From: CAZABP01 sp964483245
GTDB lineage: Bacteria > Planctomycetota > UBA1135 > UBA2386
Assembly: GCA_964483245.1 (NCBI GenBank)
Contig: CAZABP010000037.1
Span: 1-46,756 of the forward strand
Reading direction: 5' to 3'
Length of the DNA: 46,756 nucleotides
In this document: in pieces, positions 9,201-17,827 of the stretch
How the letters are laid out: each line of letters opens with the position of its first letter
Numbering within the stretch: the first letter of the stretch is position 1
The notes under the pieces: generated by a model
Told to the model about the DNA's origin: nothing
Databases searched by the model: none
The model's input: the letters and a program-made list of their open reading frames with translations, nothing else
Program-made: the position numbers and the translations under genes

Positions 9201-10788
9201 CGACGCGGCCCGCGACCGGGACCCGGATCCCGGGATCACCCGGCGCACGATCGAGGCGGCCCGGATCGCCGGCAACCTCGCGCTCGCCCGCGCGCTGACC
9301 GACCGCCTGCTGGCCGCGCATGGAAGGACGGTGTCCGACTTTGCGCCGGATCGCCCGGCCGGCACCCTGCAACAAGCGCTCGCCGAACAGCCATGGCGCA
9401 CCCCGGCCCCACTGCCGCCACGCGCCCGCCCGACCCAGCTGCCGCTCGAAGTGACCGCACGGATGAGCTCGCCGTCGCCCGGCACTGCCCTGCGTGTGCG
9501 CAAGGTCACGCCGGTCCCGGGCTTCGCGCCGAAGGACGGTCCGGAGGCGGCCCTCGCGATCGAGGAGCTGCCGCTGTACGTCGCCGCCGGCAGCGAGCGG
9601 TTGCTGGCGTTCGACCTCGACGCGCCGGAGCCGTTCCGCAAGCCGCTGTTCGACATCGCCTGCAACGCGACGATCTTCGACGACCGCCTGTGGCTGTGCG
9701 GGACGACGCTCGCGGTCGTCGAGGCCTCGCGTGTGCGCGGCGTCGACTGCCGGACCGGCGAAGTCCGCTGGTCGTACGAGGAGCCACGCAGCCGGATCCT
9801 GACCAACCTCGGCGTCAGTCAGGGGGTGCTGCATCTGTTCTCGCAGCTGCCGAACGCCGGCGACGGTGGCGTGCTGATCGGGCTCGAACCGATCAGCGGC
9901 GCGTCGCTGTTCCGGCACGTGTATCCGGCGCTGCGCGAGAGCGTCCCGCCGGGGATCGGCGCCGGCTCGGCCTGGGTGCTCGACTTCGAGGCTGGTGAGG
10001 CGTTCCTGCAAGGCAACGACCTGACGAGCGGACGCCCGACGGCGCGGATCGCGCTGGATCGCAAACTGCTGCGCGGACTGCGGATGGATCCGTCCGATCT
10101 GCGCGGGCGCCGCGGCCGCGCGATGCTGCAGGGCCTGATCGCCGACCCGACCGGGTTCTACCTGCCGTTCGACGAAGGCAACCAGACCGGCCCGCGCGTC
10201 GCGGCCCTGCACCCCGATGGCACGCAGCGCTGGATCTGGACCGGCACGTTCGACCGGCAGCTGCTGCTGTGCGCGCGGCATGCCGATCGTCTGCTGTTGG
10301 TCGAATCGAACAACCGCGGCAGCCGCTTCCTGCAGCTCGACCTCGAGCGCGGGCACACGCTCGACGAGCGGACCCTGCGCCAGTCGGCGCGGCCACTGAA
10401 CTGGAGCTACGAGCAGCCGCCGCAACCCGCCCCCGACATCCTGCTGCTGGCAGATGCCGATGGCACGCAGAACCTGACCTGCCTGACGCTGCGCGGCGAC
10501 TCGCCGTCGTTCTTCCAGCCGCTGCATCCGAGCGTCGACTACATCGCCGGCCCGCCGGCGATCGGCGAGAACTTCGTCGCCGTCCTCGGCGGCCACAAGA
10601 GCAACCGGGACCTGATGGTGCTGCAGGTCATGGATCTGCAGCAGCGCCAGAGCCTGCTGCCGGACCGCCGGCAGGTGAAGACGCTCGAGCTGCCGCAAGG
10701 GCGGCTGACCACGCACGGCCGCGCGATCCTCGTGCACGCGCACGAAGGTCTCGCGCTGCTGGGACCCCGAGCACCGACCGATCGATGA
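6292..10788 (+). CDS. Large secreted PQQ-like beta-propeller protein with helical repeats
   Basis: With the GTG start the protein is about 1498 residues and begins with a typical export signal: a basic N-region, a hydrophobic core and a cleavage site near ELAAQ. The other secreted proteins of this cluster end their signals the same way (SLAAQ, ALPAQ, PLAAQ). A TPR-like helical region covers roughly residues 40-250. A first propeller has blades ending in patterns such as ALNGSEQW, RATGKLLW, HTGQPRW and ASGELRW. A long helical segment spans about residues 710-1050, and a second propeller containing CRTGEVRW runs to the end. These are PQQ-like repeats of the BamB type and do not by themselves imply bound PQQ. 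The function is probably a scaffold or binding protein in the periplasm. An upstream ATG at 6130 is a possible alternative start. Confidence 0.82.
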   Translation: MTRSFRIRAPRPALQQWAFALAAFGSPLCMELAAQRGMEAFNQDRGRLFSLPRAQDDAYEWSEARQEIEAGQFDSAVQRLHTLLQQGRPGVVSIDTLGERFLGLRTAVTQTLRDLPPAGLEAYEKLVQREAAELLRDGRGDAGDPDLQLLATRFPTSSAGRLARRRLGDLALVRGDGLRAEQHYRAALDATPTNAAQARAELELRMLAARCIAPEAQIDPAQLPEQARGLVAELAGIVTTSPDARAFLRGWPAYGGGGDGSRQMRAHVGRLEPRGSADYRPRGSDRLQAMHAIGGLSGILLNDGVSVIALDALNGSEQWRGDGPLAGGPIDDYEEAINRDMVLAPALGDGVVVAGLMIPVAGESMTYRQSIHVIQKIPARRLFAFDRATGKLLWSHWDREDGPVARRFAGHDICGPPLVHGDTIYVATHDQTGAIAYYAAAYDLHTGQPRWRRLICSSQQEVNMFGNARFEFAATPLALRDGILVGCTNLGVCYALDAASGELRWITAYPVIPLPRTQLTHQQERDIYFANNPLVIREGVVACTPLDSMYALGLELSSGAMLWRLDYRAQVRGAHDIRWLLGVHEDEFVFSGRGVVAVKARPARIDVDLKPEVRSVCSPERVGMGSDDRYWSRQIARGALVDGLIYFPSNDRINIFDLSGNSDPRANEVRQGGIHPGNLLLADGLLVSLRGGPIDIYYSPDGLLSHAEAMVRRNRDDPSALLALATLLRVSAQDDLLGPRADQAEKRYLQGLELLAREGISRSAPIHRKLARGLFELELARARWLAERRPREALVRLQQARDRAPDPESWLQAQDYVLDLVQDRDAYLAELARMVREHGDREHEYPGLGRLPVQVFALWQQAQRAAPPQAIAAAQELLDRFGDVPLGARPAGSYALQRQRELIAEHGAAVYAPIEARATAALEAARGQSELLRLVAVHYPLSAAARQANLELLDLALARGDVETAVRAYADAARDRDPDPGITRRTIEAARIAGNLALARALTDRLLAAHGRTVSDFAPDRPAGTLQQALAEQPWRTPAPLPPRARPTQLPLEVTARMSSPSPGTALRVRKVTPVPGFAPKDGPEAALAIEELPLYVAAGSERLLAFDLDAPEPFRKPLFDIACNATIFDDRLWLCGTTLAVVEASRVRGVDCRTGEVRWSYEEPRSRILTNLGVSQGVLHLFSQLPNAGDGGVLIGLEPISGASLFRHVYPALRESVPPGIGAGSAWVLDFEAGEAFLQGNDLTSGRPTARIALDRKLLRGLRMDPSDLRGRRGRAMLQGLIADPTGFYLPFDEGNQTGPRVAALHPDGTQRWIWTGTFDRQLLLCARHADRLLLVESNNRGSRFLQLDLERGHTLDERTLRQSARPLNWSYEQPPQPAPDILLLADADGTQNLTCLTLRGDSPSFFQPLHPSVDYIAGPPAIGENFVAVLGGHKSNRDLMVLQVMDLQQRQSLLPDRRQVKTLELPQGRLTTHGRAILVHAHEGLALLGPRAPTDR

Positions 10789-10798
10789 GGGCACGCCG

Positions 10799-11941
10799 AT
10801 GAGACACCGCATGCAGATCCCCGCATCGTTGCTGGCCACCGCGTGCCTGCTGCTGCCATCGCTCGCAGCGCAGCGCGATCGCGCCGCGCGCGGCTCGCAG
10901 GATCACCTGGTCACCGAGGACCTGCGCGAGGCGGCGCGGCGCGGCCTGCGCTGGCTCGGCAGCCAGCAGCACCCCGACGGCTATTGGTCCCAGCACGTCG
11001 GCTTCAAACTCAACAACGACTACCGGATCACGCGCCTGGACTCGCCGCACGTCGGCGTCACGGCGCTGTGCCTGATCAGCTTCCTGGCCGGCGGACACGT
11101 CCCCGGCCGCGGCGAATACGGCGACGTGTTGTCGCGCGGCGTCGACTGGGTCCTGCAGCAGACGTTGGAGAACGGCTACATCAGCGGCAACGAGACGCGG
11201 ATGTACAGCCACGCGTTCGCGACGCTGTTCCTGGCCGAGGTCTACGGGATGACGCGGCGGCAGGACGTCCGCCAGGCGCTCCAGAAGGCGGTCAATCTGA
11301 TCGTCGACTCGCAGAACGCCGAGGGTGGCTGGCGCTACAAGCCGTTCGCGCGCGAGTCGGACATGTCGATCACGGTCTGCCAGGTGCTGGCGCTCCGGTC
11401 GGCGCGCAACGTCGGGATCACGGTGCCGTCGGCGACGATCCGCGCCGCCGAGATCTACGTCGAACGTTCGGCGGTGCAGGACGGGCAGAACTTCGGGCGC
11501 AACCAGCGCTTCCGCTACGGCGGGATGCTCGAGGAGGGGGGCGCGTTCCGCTACCAGCTGCTGCCGCACAGCCGCGCGACCGTGCCGCTGACGGCGGCCG
11601 GGATCACGACGCTGTACGCCGCCGGCAACTACGACCACCCGATGATCCCGCCGGCGCTGGACTACCTCGACTCGAACCTCGACGACTTCAACCGCTCTTG
11701 GGGACCGGAAGGGCACTACTTCTTCTACTACGGCCACTACTACGCCGTGCAGGCGTACTACGTGACCGGCGGCGAGCGGTGGAACCTGTACTTCCGCCGC
11801 ATGAAGCAGGAGCTGCTGGCGATGCAGCGCGCGAACGGCTCGTGGCCGTGTGAGACCGGACCGGGCGAAGCGTTCGGCACGGCGGTCGCGACGTTGATCC
11901 TGCAGATCCCCTACCAGTACCTGCCGATCTTCCAGCGGTGA
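10799..11941 (+). CDS. Secreted prenyltransferase/squalene oxidase repeat protein
   Basis: This 380-residue protein has a signal peptide ending near SLAAQ, so it is exported. The repeats are those of the alpha/alpha-toroid fold seen in squalene cyclases and prenyltransferases: LRWLGSQQHPDGYW around residue 45, SQNAEGGWRYKPF around residue 170, and MQRANGSWPCE around residue 345. I do not see the catalytic DxDD motif of squalene-hopene cyclases. The matching region reads ESDMS, as in other planctomycete secreted members. An enzymatic terpene role is therefore unlikely, and a binding or scaffold role in the periplasm is more plausible. The gene starts 10 bases after the propeller gene, and its stop overlaps the next start (GTGA). 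Confidence 0.85.
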   Translation: MRHRMQIPASLLATACLLLPSLAAQRDRAARGSQDHLVTEDLREAARRGLRWLGSQQHPDGYWSQHVGFKLNNDYRITRLDSPHVGVTALCLISFLAGGHVPGRGEYGDVLSRGVDWVLQQTLENGYISGNETRMYSHAFATLFLAEVYGMTRRQDVRQALQKAVNLIVDSQNAEGGWRYKPFARESDMSITVCQVLALRSARNVGITVPSATIRAAEIYVERSAVQDGQNFGRNQRFRYGGMLEEGGAFRYQLLPHSRATVPLTAAGITTLYAAGNYDHPMIPPALDYLDSNLDDFNRSWGPEGHYFFYYGHYYAVQAYYVTGGERWNLYFRRMKQELLAMQRANGSWPCETGPGEAFGTAVATLILQIPYQYLPIFQR

Positions 11942-14259
11942 CCACAGCGACGGAGCCCACGCCGGCGATGCTGCCGGAGACCAGCGCGGCACTGCGCGAG
12001 ATCGAGCAGCTGCTCGCGGCGCAGATCCAACGGCTGCGGCGACGCTATCTCGTGCACGGGCTGGCCTGGGCCTGTGTGCTGTTCCTCGGCTTCGGGGCCG
12101 CGTACTTCGTACTGGACCGGCTGCTGCATCTGCCGCTGGCGGTGCGCCTGCTGTTCAGCGCAGCGTACGTGCTGGTCATGCTGCTGCTGCTCCGGCGGCG
12201 CATCGTCTATCCGCTGCGCCGGCCGATCACGGCCGACGACATGGCGCTCGCGATCGAGCGCCACGATCCGGGACTGCAGCAGGAGCTGATCTCGGCGCTG
12301 CAGCTCGCGCATGGCGACCTGCGCGACAGCCGCGCGCTGGCAGCGGCGGTCGTCGCGCGCGCGCGCGAACGGATCCCGCGGCTGCCGCTCGACCGCCTGC
12401 TCGACGACCGCCGCACGCTGCGCCTGGTCGGCGGTGCCTGCGCCGTCGCGCTGCTCGCGCTGGCCGGTGCGTGGAACCACGCCGAATCGGTGCGCGTGTT
12501 CGTCCAGCGTGCGCTGGCGTTCGAGGTCATGTATCCGCGCGCGACGATGCTGCTGCTCGAGCTGCCGTCGGATGGCGCCGACCATCGGGTCGAGCGGCCG
12601 GCACCGGACCACGTCGTCGTCACGATGGCGGCCGGCGCCGACCTGCCGGTGCTCGTCCGCGTCGAAGGGGTGCAGCCGCGTGAGGTGGAGCTCGTCGTCA
12701 GCGGCGGCCGCGGGATCCCGCCGGTCGTCGCGATGACGTCGCGCGGGGCGGAGCGCTTCCGGCACGTGTTCCGCCGCGTGCAGGCGGACTTCACGTTCTA
12801 CGCGCGCGGCGGCGACGACCCGGCCGGCGACGCGACCGTCGACGTCCACGTCGTGCACCCGCCGCTGGTGCGTTCGATCCGCGCGGTCGTGACGCCGCCG
12901 GCCTACACCGGCCGGCCCCCCACCGAGCTGACCGGCGGTGCGATCGAGGCGCTGGCCGGTTCGCAGGTCCGCGTCGAAGTGACGCCGACGGCGCCCGCGG
13001 CGACCGCAGCGCTGGTGTTCCTCGAGTCCGGCGGACGCCTCGAGCTCGAGCCGCGGATCACCAGCGACGACGCCGGTCGGCGCGAACTGCTGACCGCGGA
13101 GTTCCTCGTCACGCGCAGCGACCGCTACCAGGTGGAGCTCGTCGGCGGCTCCGGTCTGCGCAACCCGCATCCGGGGCACTACCCGATCGTCGTGATCCCC
13201 GACCATCCGCCGGCCGGTCGCCTGCTGCTGCCGCTCGACGACAGCCTCCAGGTCGTGTTGCCGGCCGGGCGGATCCCGCTGCGCGCGGAGCTGCGCGACG
13301 ACCACGGCCTGCGCCGCGCCGAGTTGCGGATCGCGGCCGGCAAGCAGGAGCCGGCAACGACGCTGCCGCTGCTCGAACAGCAGCCGCTGACGTCGGGGCA
13401 CGTCGTGTTCCGGCTGCTCGCCGTCGATGCGATGAAGCTCGGTGACCGCGCCCCCGCGGTCGGCGACAGCCTGACGCTGGCGATCGAGCTGACCGACAAC
13501 CGCGAGCCGGAGGCGCAGCTGACGAAGCTGCCGCCGCGGACCGTCTACGTCGTCGCCGAGAACGATCTGCTGCGGCGGTTGACCAGCCACTTCCGGCGGC
13601 TGCGGGACGATGTCGAATCGCTCGAGACGTTGCAGCGCGACCGCGCCGAGCGGCTGACGGACCTGGTGCAGGACCGCGCCGCGACCGCCGAGCCGGCGCA
13701 GCTGCGCACGGACCTGACGCTGATCGAGGTCGGTCAGGGGCGTGTCCTCGACGGCCTCGGCCGGCTGCATCGCGAGCTGGCGCGCGGGTTCGACGTGCAC
13801 CTGCTGAACGGCCTGGAGCCCTCGGACGCGGCCCAGCGCGCGCTCGAGATCTACGCCGAGGAGCAGGCGCGCGATGCTTCGGCCGAGGCGTTCCTGCCGG
13901 GCATCTACCGGCGGATGGCCCAGGAGCGGCAGGCCGGACGCCTCGGCCGCATGGAGAAGGTCCTCGATCCGCTGCTGACGATGCTGCTGGCGGCCGACGG
14001 CGCCCTGCTCGGTCCGGCGCCGGCCTGCGTGCAGGCCCTGGCCGGTGCCCAGGTGGCGCCGGGCACGCCGGCCCGGCTCGACGCCCTGCGCCAGGCGCAG
14101 GAACATCAGCGCCAGATCTTGACCGTGTTGGAGCAATTGCGCGCCCGGCTCGATGAGTGGAACGAGTTCCAGGACGTCGTCGCCCAGGCGCGAGCCCTGC
14201 TCGACAAACAGCGCGAGGTCCAGTCGCGCACCAAGCTGCAGATCGGAGAGAAGAAATGA
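11938..14259 (+). CDS. DUF4175-like membrane protein with periplasmic beta domains and coiled coil
   Basis: This 773-residue protein starts at a GTG overlapping the previous stop; an ATG at 11968 is possible. Three membrane helices are visible at about residues 42-62, 70-88 and 158-175. A large extracytoplasmic part follows, rich in beta strands with Pro-Pro-Ala-Tyr-Thr-Gly motifs (about residues 195-520). The end is a charged helical coiled-coil tail from about residue 540. The layout matches the DUF4175-type proteins found next to MoxR/vWA clusters in planctomycetes and other Gram-negatives, whose function is not known. The two following genes encode secreted coiled coils that could pair with the helical tail. 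The assignment to DUF4175 is from recalled family features and was not tested by a search. Confidence 0.7.
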   Translation: MTTATEPTPAMLPETSAALREIEQLLAAQIQRLRRRYLVHGLAWACVLFLGFGAAYFVLDRLLHLPLAVRLLFSAAYVLVMLLLLRRRIVYPLRRPITADDMALAIERHDPGLQQELISALQLAHGDLRDSRALAAAVVARARERIPRLPLDRLLDDRRTLRLVGGACAVALLALAGAWNHAESVRVFVQRALAFEVMYPRATMLLLELPSDGADHRVERPAPDHVVVTMAAGADLPVLVRVEGVQPREVELVVSGGRGIPPVVAMTSRGAERFRHVFRRVQADFTFYARGGDDPAGDATVDVHVVHPPLVRSIRAVVTPPAYTGRPPTELTGGAIEALAGSQVRVEVTPTAPAATAALVFLESGGRLELEPRITSDDAGRRELLTAEFLVTRSDRYQVELVGGSGLRNPHPGHYPIVVIPDHPPAGRLLLPLDDSLQVVLPAGRIPLRAELRDDHGLRRAELRIAAGKQEPATTLPLLEQQPLTSGHVVFRLLAVDAMKLGDRAPAVGDSLTLAIELTDNREPEAQLTKLPPRTVYVVAENDLLRRLTSHFRRLRDDVESLETLQRDRAERLTDLVQDRAATAEPAQLRTDLTLIEVGQGRVLDGLGRLHRELARGFDVHLLNGLEPSDAAQRALEIYAEEQARDASAEAFLPGIYRRMAQERQAGRLGRMEKVLDPLLTMLLAADGALLGPAPACVQALAGAQVAPGTPARLDALRQAQEHQRQILTVLEQLRARLDEWNEFQDVVAQARALLDKQREVQSRTKLQIGEKK

Positions 14260-17123
14260 CGTTCCGTGCCTGCTTGCGGTTCTGCCTGATCACGGTCGCC
14301 GCGCTCGCGGCGCTGCCGGCCCAGGACGACCTGGATCGCCTGCGGCGTGAGCAGCAGGAGATCCTGCAGAAGTCGGAGCGGCTCGCCGACCTGATGCAAC
14401 GGCTGCTCGAGCGCTACGAGCGCGAGCAGCGCCAGGAGCAGGTCGAGCTGCTGCGCAAGGGCCTGGAGCACCTGCGCGAGACGACCCTGATCCAGGACGT
14501 CGCCAGCGTGCGCAGCGATCTGGAGAACCGCGCGCTGGCCGAGGCACTGCGCAAGCAGGCGGACGTCGTCGCCGACTACGAGAAGCTGCTGTCGATCCTG
14601 CTGGACCGCCGTTCGGTCGAGAACCTCGACGAGGAGATCTCGGCTGCGGAGCAGGCGCTGCGCGACGCGCAGGCGCTGCTGCAGGCGCAGACCGAGCTGC
14701 AGCAGCGCACGCGCGACGCGGCGCGCAGCGAGCCGACCGACGCGGAGCGCCAGCTCGCACAGGCACTGGCGGAGCTCGCCGCGCGCGAGCGCGCCGAGAG
14801 CGAGGCAAACCGCCGCGCCGCCGGGCCGGAGCAGGCGACGCTCGAGAGCGCGTTGCGGCGCGTGCGCGACCTGCTGCAGCGGCAGCAGCGCCTGGAGGAG
14901 ACCGCACGCGAGCAGCAAGCAGCGCGCGAGGCGGGTCAGCCGACGACCGCTGCGCAGCGGGCCGAGCAGCTCGCCACGCTCGAACGGGCGCAGCGCGAGT
15001 CGATGGACCTGCGCGCGCGCGAGCGGGACATGCGCGACGCCGCGAACACGGCGGAGAAGCTGCGCGAAGCGCTCGCCGGCGCGCAGCAGGGGAACGCGGA
15101 GCAGCAGCGCGCGGCCGAGCGGCTGCGGGCGCAGCTCGAAGACCAGCTCCGGGCGGCGGCCGACCGCGCCGAGCCGGACGCGAAGGATTCACTACAGCGC
15201 CAGGCGGATGCGCTCCGCCCACGCGGTGAAGCGGAGCCGGCCGCCGAGAACAAGCGCCTGGCGGAGTCCGCCGCGCAGACCGCCAAGGCAGCACAGCAGC
15301 GCGCCGAAGAGCTGCAGCGCCGCGGCGACGAGCAGAACCAGGCGCTCGACCGCGCGCTCGCGGAAGCCGCGCGGGCAGACGCCGGCGAAGCCCAGCAGGC
15401 ACCGCCCGATCCGGTCGACCAGGCCCTCGAGCAGGCGGCCAAGGCGCGCGCCGAAGCGGCCGAGCGGGCGCAGCAGGGCGCTGCCGGCGAAGCGCAGGCC
15501 CGCCAGTCGGAAGCGCTGCGCAAGCTGCAGGAAGCGCAGCGGCACCAGCGCGAACAGCAGCCGGACAGCGCCAAGCAGGCCGCCGACATGGCGAGCCAGG
15601 CGGCGCAGGTGAACCGGGACCTCGGCACGCTGCCGGAGACCCGCCCCGACACCCCGGCCGAAGAGGCACGCCAGCAGCTCGAGCAGGCCGAGCAGGCTTT
15701 GCGCGACGTCGCCGAAGCGGCCGATCCGCGGCGCGAGGCGCAGCCGCAACGCGCTGCGTCCGGCATGCAGCAGTCGCGCTCGGCCCTCGAGCGCGCGCGC
15801 GACTGGCTCGAGCGCGCTCTCGGCGGCGAGAACTCCGGCCGGCAGGGGGAGCAGGCTGAAGCCGCGGCGCGGCAGGACCAGCTGCGCGCGCAGGCGGAGC
15901 AGCTCCGCCAGCAGCTGGAGCAGGCGGGCCGATCGGGCGGGCTGACGCCGGAGCAGAGCAAGCCGGCCGGCGAGGCGATGCAGCGCGCCAGCGAGCAGAT
16001 GCAGAAGGCCTCCGAGCAGCTCCAGCAGGGGCAGCAGGCGTCCGCCAGCCAGCACCAGCAGCAGGCCGCGGACGCGCTCGAGCAGGCGGCCGAGCAGATG
16101 GAGCGCAACCGTCCGTTGACGCAGCAGCAGCGCGATCAGCTGGCCGACCTCGCCAAGGAGCAGCAGCAGATCGAGGAGGACATCCTGCGCCTGGCGAAGC
16201 TGGTCGAAGAGCGGCGCAACCGCCGCGCGCAGCAGGCCCTCGACCAGGCGGCCAAGGCAGCCAACCGCGCCCAGGAGGAGATGGAGCAGGGGGACGAAGA
16301 GGAAGCGGACCAGGCGCAGCAGGAAGCGCGCGACCAGCTCGAGCAGGCGGCCGAGGAGCTGCAGGCGGAGCGCGACCGCTACATGGACCTCCGCCAGGAA
16401 GAGCTGCTGTTCAAGATCAAGGAGGAGCTGCAGCAGATGCTGCAGAAGCAGCAACCGATCACGGTCGAGACGCGCGAGGCAGCGCAGACGATCGCGCAGT
16501 CTTCGGCGAGCCGGCGCCTGCGGCGCAAGCTGAACGAGCTCGGCGGCCACGAGCGCGAGCTCGCCGCGAAGGCGGAGTACCTGCGCACCGAACTGTCCAA
16601 GGAAGGCACGCTGGTGTTCTCGCACGCACTCAAGTCCGTGCAGGACGACCTCGAGGAGATCGCGCGCCGGCTGCTGCTGCGCGAGCCGGACGCGAGCGAG
16701 TTCACCGTCATGCTGCAGGACGACGTCGAGGACCGCCTCGCCAAGCTGCTCGAGGCGCTCGAGCGCGAGCGCCAACGCCGCCAGCAGGAACGCCAGCAGG
16801 GCGGTGGCCAGAACCAGGACGCGAACCAGAACGGCCGCCAGCGGCTCGTGCCACTGATCGCCGACTTGAAGATGCTGAAGCAGCTCGAGCTCGACCTGGC
16901 CGCGCAGACCAAGCAGATCGAGCAGCTGATCGCGCTGCGCGGCGGCGATGCGATGACCGACGCGGAGGGTGCGCTGCTGGACCGGCTCGCGAACCGCCAC
17001 AACCAGATCACGCAGATCTTCCTGGAGCTCAAGCGCCAGCTCGATGCCGCGATGCAGGAGCCGGGCGAGGGTCAGGAAGGGAAGGACGGCCAGGGCGGCC
17101 GTGAAGGAGGCAGAGGCCGATGA
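14256..17123 (+). CDS. Secreted Gln/Ala/Glu/Arg-rich long coiled-coil protein
   Basis: The ATG at 14256 overlaps the preceding stop (ATGA) and is followed by an ideal signal peptide ending at LPAQ near residue 23. An upstream in-frame ATG inside the previous gene would bury that signal and is rejected. Almost all of the 955 residues are predicted by eye to be alpha-helical coiled coil, with runs of Q, A, E and R and few hydrophobic blocks. The tail is Gly-, Glu- and Lys-rich (GEGQEGKDGQ). Such a molecule could be a rod tens of nanometres long in the periplasm. No enzyme motif is visible. It probably works with the membrane protein before it and the shorter coiled-coil protein after it. Confidence 0.8.
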   Translation: MTFRACLRFCLITVAALAALPAQDDLDRLRREQQEILQKSERLADLMQRLLERYEREQRQEQVELLRKGLEHLRETTLIQDVASVRSDLENRALAEALRKQADVVADYEKLLSILLDRRSVENLDEEISAAEQALRDAQALLQAQTELQQRTRDAARSEPTDAERQLAQALAELAARERAESEANRRAAGPEQATLESALRRVRDLLQRQQRLEETAREQQAAREAGQPTTAAQRAEQLATLERAQRESMDLRARERDMRDAANTAEKLREALAGAQQGNAEQQRAAERLRAQLEDQLRAAADRAEPDAKDSLQRQADALRPRGEAEPAAENKRLAESAAQTAKAAQQRAEELQRRGDEQNQALDRALAEAARADAGEAQQAPPDPVDQALEQAAKARAEAAERAQQGAAGEAQARQSEALRKLQEAQRHQREQQPDSAKQAADMASQAAQVNRDLGTLPETRPDTPAEEARQQLEQAEQALRDVAEAADPRREAQPQRAASGMQQSRSALERARDWLERALGGENSGRQGEQAEAAARQDQLRAQAEQLRQQLEQAGRSGGLTPEQSKPAGEAMQRASEQMQKASEQLQQGQQASASQHQQQAADALEQAAEQMERNRPLTQQQRDQLADLAKEQQQIEEDILRLAKLVEERRNRRAQQALDQAAKAANRAQEEMEQGDEEEADQAQQEARDQLEQAAEELQAERDRYMDLRQEELLFKIKEELQQMLQKQQPITVETREAAQTIAQSSASRRLRRKLNELGGHERELAAKAEYLRTELSKEGTLVFSHALKSVQDDLEEIARRLLLREPDASEFTVMLQDDVEDRLAKLLEALERERQRRQQERQQGGGQNQDANQNGRQRLVPLIADLKMLKQLELDLAAQTKQIEQLIALRGGDAMTDAEGALLDRLANRHNQITQIFLELKRQLDAAMQEPGEGQEGKDGQGGREGGRGR

Positions 17124-17806
17124 GACGCGTTGCTTCGAGAGCCGGGTTCGCCTGGCTGGTGCTGACCGCAGTTCCGCTCGCCGCGCAGATCGACGATCCG
17201 CGCGAGCGGCTGAAGGACATCTCGCGGCGGATCGCCGAGGAGATGCAGGAGATCGACAAGCTGCTGCTGCAGCGCGATGCCGCCGGCGCCGGCGAGCGGA
17301 TCGAGCGCGCCGCCAAGCAGATGCAGGAGCTGCTCGATCAGGCGCAGCAGTCGCAGGACCGCGTCGTGCAGGGGATCGACGAGCTGATCCGCCAGATCGA
17401 GCAGATGCAGCAGCCGGGCTCCGGCAGCGGTGACGGCGAGCGGTCGGAGCGCCCGTCCCAGCAACCGCAGGACGGCCAGCGGCCGCGCCCCGGGCAACGT
17501 GAGCAGACGCAGACGCCGGATCACGTGAACCAGCAGCGGCAGCAGGGACAACAGCCGCAGCAACAGGGCCAGCAGCCGACCGGCCCCGAAGAGTCCAAGC
17601 AGCCAGGCCAGAACCAGCCGGGCGGCCAGCCGCCGGAAGCGGGGACCGAACAGGTCCCGCGCGCCGGCGATACCGAGACCTGGGGCAACCTGCCGCCGTA
17701 CCTGCACTTCCTGCAGGGCCGTGGCGGGACGCCGGAGGTCAGCGAGCGCTACCGCAAGCAGGTCGAAGCGTTCTTGAAGCAGGCGGCGAAGCGCAGGGAG
17801 CAGTAG
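17120..17806 (+). CDS. Secreted short coiled coil with Q/P/G-rich linker and conserved-looking C-terminal motif
   Basis: The start is coupled to the previous stop (ATGA) and has a strong AAGGAGG ribosome site nine bases upstream. A signal peptide ends near LAAQ at residue 23. Residues 25-95 form a heptad-like helix. Residues 100-180 are a low-complexity linker rich in Gln, Pro and Gly. The last 45 residues are ordered again: WGNLPPYLHF and then a helix containing YRKQVEAFLKQ. A WG-x-LP-x motif followed by a YR-x-x-x-E helix is, as I recall, repeated at the C termini of several proteins in planctomycete vWA clusters. That suggests a docking tail. This is the last gene of the plus-strand cluster; the next gene converges on it 21 bases away. 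Confidence 0.75.
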   Translation: MRRVASRAGFAWLVLTAVPLAAQIDDPRERLKDISRRIAEEMQEIDKLLLQRDAAGAGERIERAAKQMQELLDQAQQSQDRVVQGIDELIRQIEQMQQPGSGSGDGERSERPSQQPQDGQRPRPGQREQTQTPDHVNQQRQQGQQPQQQGQQPTGPEESKQPGQNQPGGQPPEAGTEQVPRAGDTETWGNLPPYLHFLQGRGGTPEVSERYRKQVEAFLKQAAKRREQ

Positions 17807-17827
17807 GGCGCTCAGTGCGGGCGCGCG

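Noticed and set aside
6235..10839. A 4.6-kb open frame on the minus strand opposite the propeller gene
   Set aside because: The composition is shadow-like and the plus strand has clear propeller repeats and a signal peptide.
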